The notes beneath the pieces were generated by a model that was given only the letters and a program-made list of their open reading frames with translations, searched no databases and was not told where the DNA came from. Below, piece by piece: positions 8,120 to 9,190 of a DNA stretch of 9,190 bases. Position 1 is the first letter of the stretch, and each line of letters opens with the position of its first letter. The translations under genes were made by a program, and so were the position numbers. This DNA comes from Proteiniphilum sp. (GTDB lineage: Bacteria > Bacteroidota > Bacteroidia > Bacteroidales > Dysgonomonadaceae), in contig JAIRSV010000138.1 in assembly GCA_031255275.1 (NCBI GenBank), forward strand, positions 1-9,190, written 5' to 3'.

Positions 8120-8128
8120 GGGGGGGGG
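8120..8128. repeat. homopolymer tract of nine G
   Basis: A run of nine G on the plus strand (nine C on the minus strand) sits inside the broken small gene. Its length decides which of the three minus frames follows: nine leads to an early stop, eight to the long downstream frame, ten to the frame ending HRKFLKIKQLCW. Such tracts are known slippage sites. Confidence 0.85.
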
Positions 8129-8221
8129 TAAAACTCTGTATCCCACGGAGTTGCCTGAGCCGGCGAAGCCGGTTCCGGCGAATAAAATATGCAGTCTCCG
8201 AGTTACCATATAAATAAGGGA

Positions 8222-8544
8222 TTACGAGTGTATTGCTATGCGCTTCGGAATAATTGTGAAGCGTTTGCAAATGTAAGCAAGTTTTTTTGAAAAAAGAATT
8301 TTTCGTCCGTATTTTTTTATCTTTTTTTGCTGTTCGAATTCTTTGCCGCTAACCAGTCCGTCGGCCGTGGCGCCGTAAAGCTTTTTTCTCACGGAATCCA
8401 TTGTGAATGTGATGAAATAAATCTCTTCCCCGAACTTTATCCTTGCCTGCGGATTACCGCGTCCCGGTCTGTCACATGCACCTCGCTCCTGCTGTCGTCT
8501 CCCATTCTGAAATACTTCCTGATATAATCGTTCTCCTCTTCTTC
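8222..8544 (-). pseudogene. degenerate coding remnant with one apparent frameshift
   Basis: Two minus-strand frames look coding-like end to end. The first runs from just after a stop at 8545-8547 to TAA at 8437-8439 and reads ENDYIRKYFRMGDDSRSE then VHVTDRDAVIRRQ. Shifting frame near 8440-8450 continues as RIKFGEEIYFITFTMDSV, RKKLYGATADGLVSGKEF and EQQKKIKKYGRK, open until TAA at 8222-8224. No good start codon opens the first frame (first ATG at 8505), and an internal ATG at 8401 would give only 59 aa. I do not recognise the family. Its 3' end overlaps the promoter-like site at 8268-8275, so the tail after ~8300 is probably not original coding sequence. Confidence 0.3.
8268..8275 (-). promoter_or_regulatory. 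candidate Bacteroidota -7 promoter element
   Basis: The minus strand reads TACATTTG, a full match to the primary-sigma -7 consensus TAnnTTTG, in an AT-rich setting (8276-8340). The -33 position has only T-rich sequence, not a clean TTTG, so it is an incomplete match. I found no other copy of the element in the DNA upstream of the transporter (7663-8268). It would place a start near 8260, about 50 nt before the small broken gene and about 600 nt before the transporter gene. Confidence 0.4.
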
Positions 8545-8656
8545 TTATTTATTTTTTGAATAAAAGTTACCATTTTGTAGTTGTTCAGGTGATTAATAAA
8601 TATGTGTATAAAAATTGTTCTGCAAAGGGGAAGAAAAACATACGAGAATTCAAACC

Positions 8657-8882
8657 GGTCACACGAGAAGAAAAAAAATCTTCGCGAGAAGATAAAAAAT
8701 CCTCACGAGAAGAAATTTTTTCTTCACGAGAAGATGAACTGCCGTTGTGAGAAGAAAAAAAATCCTCGCGAGAAAATAAAAAATCCTCACGAGAAGAAAT
8801 TTTTTCCTCACGAGAAGATGGATTGCCGTCGTGAGAAGAAAAAAAATCCTCGCGAGAAGATAAAATATTTTCGTGTGTGACC
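8657..8882. repeat. 10 x 21-bp array with 84-bp super-period, bracketed by an 8-bp inverted repeat
   Basis: Ten exact 21-bp units run from 8665 to 8874, each beginning GAGAAGAA or GAGAAGAT (one GAGAAAAT). Four unit types alternate: A8 type (8665, 8749, 8833), A6 type (8686, 8770, 8854), A3T6 type (8707, 8791) and a tract-free type containing TGCCGT (8728, 8812). This gives an 84-bp super-unit, two complete copies differing at 6 of 84 positions, plus half a third. GGTCACAC (8657-8664) abuts the first unit and GTGTGACC (8875-8882) abuts the last, an exact inverted repeat. Open frames cross it on both strands (for example minus 8585-8899, heptads such as REDFFSS and REEKISS), but 21-bp units keep any stop-free frame open. 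Differences between the two super-units mostly change amino acids (D/N, N/S, P/S, F/S on the minus frame), which argues against a selected protein. Confidence 0.9.
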
Positions 8883-8996
8883 ATTTTAAAAAAGCGCATT
8901 TTTTTAGTGGAAAGAGGAGAAATGAAGAAGCTTCATTAATGGACAGTGGAAAGTTGAGAGTTGAAAATGTTTTTAGAAGCGGAAAAGCGGAAAAAA

Positions 8997-9043
8997 CCAG
9001 CTCGGGGAGCGCCCGAGTGGCAAGGGGCGGGAGCACCCGCCCC
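8997..9043. repeat. two GC-rich hairpins, first shared with 295-315
   Basis: CCAGCTCGGGGAGCGCCCGAG (8997-9017) matches 295-315 except for one base in the loop. The 6-bp core stem is CTCGGG/CCCGAG, but the outer pairs present in the left copy are partly lost (GTGG in place of CTGG). A second perfect stem follows: GGGGCGGG (9024-9031) with CCCGCCCC (9036-9043), loop AGCA. Neither is followed by a T run. No gene in this stretch. Confidence 0.7.
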
Positions 9044-9078
9044 GACGAACGAAAAAGAATTTTCCACTTTTCACTTCG

Positions 9079-9114
9079 CAGGGGCGTTGCCCCTGTGACC
9101 CCACCGGCTTTTTT
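9079..9114 (-). repeat. inverted copy of the terminator repeat found at 361-395
   Basis: Read on the minus strand, AAAAAAGCCGG, GGGGTCACAGGGGC and GCCCCTG match the plus-strand sequence at 361-395 with about three substitutions and one single-base gap over 36 positions. The CAGGGGC/GCCCCTG stem (9079-9095, loop GTT) is perfect here. The copies at the two ends of the window therefore lie in inverted orientation. Confidence 0.75.
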
Positions 9115-9151
9115 GTCTTGACACAAAAAAGTCGGCAAAAAAAGTCAAGAC
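9104..9151. repeat. two mutually exclusive hairpins at the right edge
   Basis: CCGGCTTTTTTGT (9104-9116) pairs with ACAAAAAAGTCGG (9123-9135), 13 bp with one G-T pair and a 6-nt loop. Alternatively GTCTTGAC (9115-9122) pairs exactly with GTCAAGAC (9144-9151). The two share bases 9115-9116, and the loop of the first is used by the second, so both cannot form fully at once. The sequence to 9190 shows no gene. Confidence 0.6.
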
Positions 9152-9190
9152 TGCGTCCGTATCGCTCAAAAAATTGGGCGTTTGCCGGCT

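Larger units (their letters stand above)
7784..8209 (-). pseudogene. broken small gene with C-terminal coiled-coil heptads
   Basis: Three minus-strand frame segments join into one plausible ~141-aa protein if two single-base shifts are corrected. Segment 1 starts at ATG 8209 (MVTRRLHILFAGTGFAG...) and reads into a run of nine C (G on the plus strand, 8120-8128). With nine it stops soon after; with eight it continues as PPPPQIPENQTVMLVV. Segment 2 (to about 7950) carries a hydrophobic stretch, VMLVVMANALIISVL, and GMPFPAGTFIDCRE. Restoring one A to the AAA run near 7945-7950 leads into segment 3, KFRKAKPK, five heptads with F/L at position a and A/V at d, then an aromatic/glycine tail (GYIGYGLQFKTL) and TAA at 7784-7786. 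An alternative ATG at 8091 gives a 108-aa frame, but it reads the heptads in a polar, non-coiled-coil frame. The promoter-like site at 8268-8275 lies about 60 nt upstream. The family feels familiar from Bacteroidota intergenic DNA, but I can give no function. Sequencing errors in the homopolymers are an alternative. Confidence 0.5.

Noticed and set aside
8064..8270. Minus-strand 68-codon frame starting at 8270
   Set aside because: Its start codon lies inside the candidate promoter element, so it would not be on the transcript. The neighbouring frame starting at 8209 fits the downstream segments better.
8327..8527. Plus-strand 66-codon frame
   Set aside because: It is antisense to two more protein-like minus-strand segments and has no recognisable motif or promoter.
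8657..8882. CRISPR array
   Set aside because: Units are contiguous 21-mers without unique spacers, and no cas gene is present.
8585..8899. Open frame of 104 codons on the minus strand over the 21-bp array (heptads such as REDFFSS), and overlapping plus-strand frames at 8556-8750 and 8602-8880
   Set aside because: A 21-bp period keeps any stop-free frame open, so several frames on both strands are open at once. Differences between the 84-bp blocks mostly change amino acids, and no promoter element was found upstream.
1..9190. tRNA, rRNA, insertion-sequence transposase or integrase genes
   Set aside because: I saw no cloverleaf-like segment, rRNA-like stretch, DDE or tyrosine-recombinase motif, or terminal repeats with target duplication.

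Overview
The window looks like chromosomal DNA of a Bacteroidales-type Bacteroidota. The reasons are a tandem SusC/SusD-type pair, lipoproteins with an acidic residue just after the lipidated cysteine, starts without clear Shine-Dalgarno sequences, and one good match to the Bacteroidota -7 promoter element TAnnTTTG. I cannot place it to genus. All convincing genes are on the minus strand.

Layout, left to right. 1-429 is non-coding and rich in palindromes: a cluster of short perfect hairpins (35-226), a 9-bp tandem repeat (248-274) and two terminator-like structures (293-323 and 361-409). 430-1548 is a secreted PPP-family phosphatase. 1624-2541 is a Sus-associated surface lipoprotein. 2569-4305 is a SusD-family lipoprotein. 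4321-7662 is a SusC-family TonB-dependent transporter. Transcription runs right to left: transporter, SusD, lipoprotein, phosphatase. The gaps are 15, 27 and 75 nt. The last gap holds a 12-bp perfect hairpin, so the phosphatase may be expressed at a different level.

7663-9190 has no intact gene that I can defend. It contains a small gene apparently broken at two homopolymer runs (7784-8209), which ends in five 21-bp coiled-coil heptad repeats. A second degenerate frame lies at 8222-8544, and a promoter-like site at 8268-8275. A separate, very regular 10 x 21 bp array with an 84-bp higher-order period (8665-8874) is bracketed exactly by GGTCACAC and GTGTGACC. The right edge (8997-9151) has more hairpins, including an inverted second copy of the repeat that forms the left terminator.

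How the genes work together (family knowledge plus inference): the SusC barrel and SusD lid import an oligomeric ligand across the outer membrane. The third lipoprotein probably helps hold the ligand at the surface, and the phosphatase would act in the periplasm. No glycoside hydrolase, protease, sulfatase, sigma/anti-sigma pair or hybrid two-component sensor is present, so the ligand cannot be assigned. The most unusual material is the pair of unrelated 21-bp arrays and the decayed small gene upstream of the transporter.
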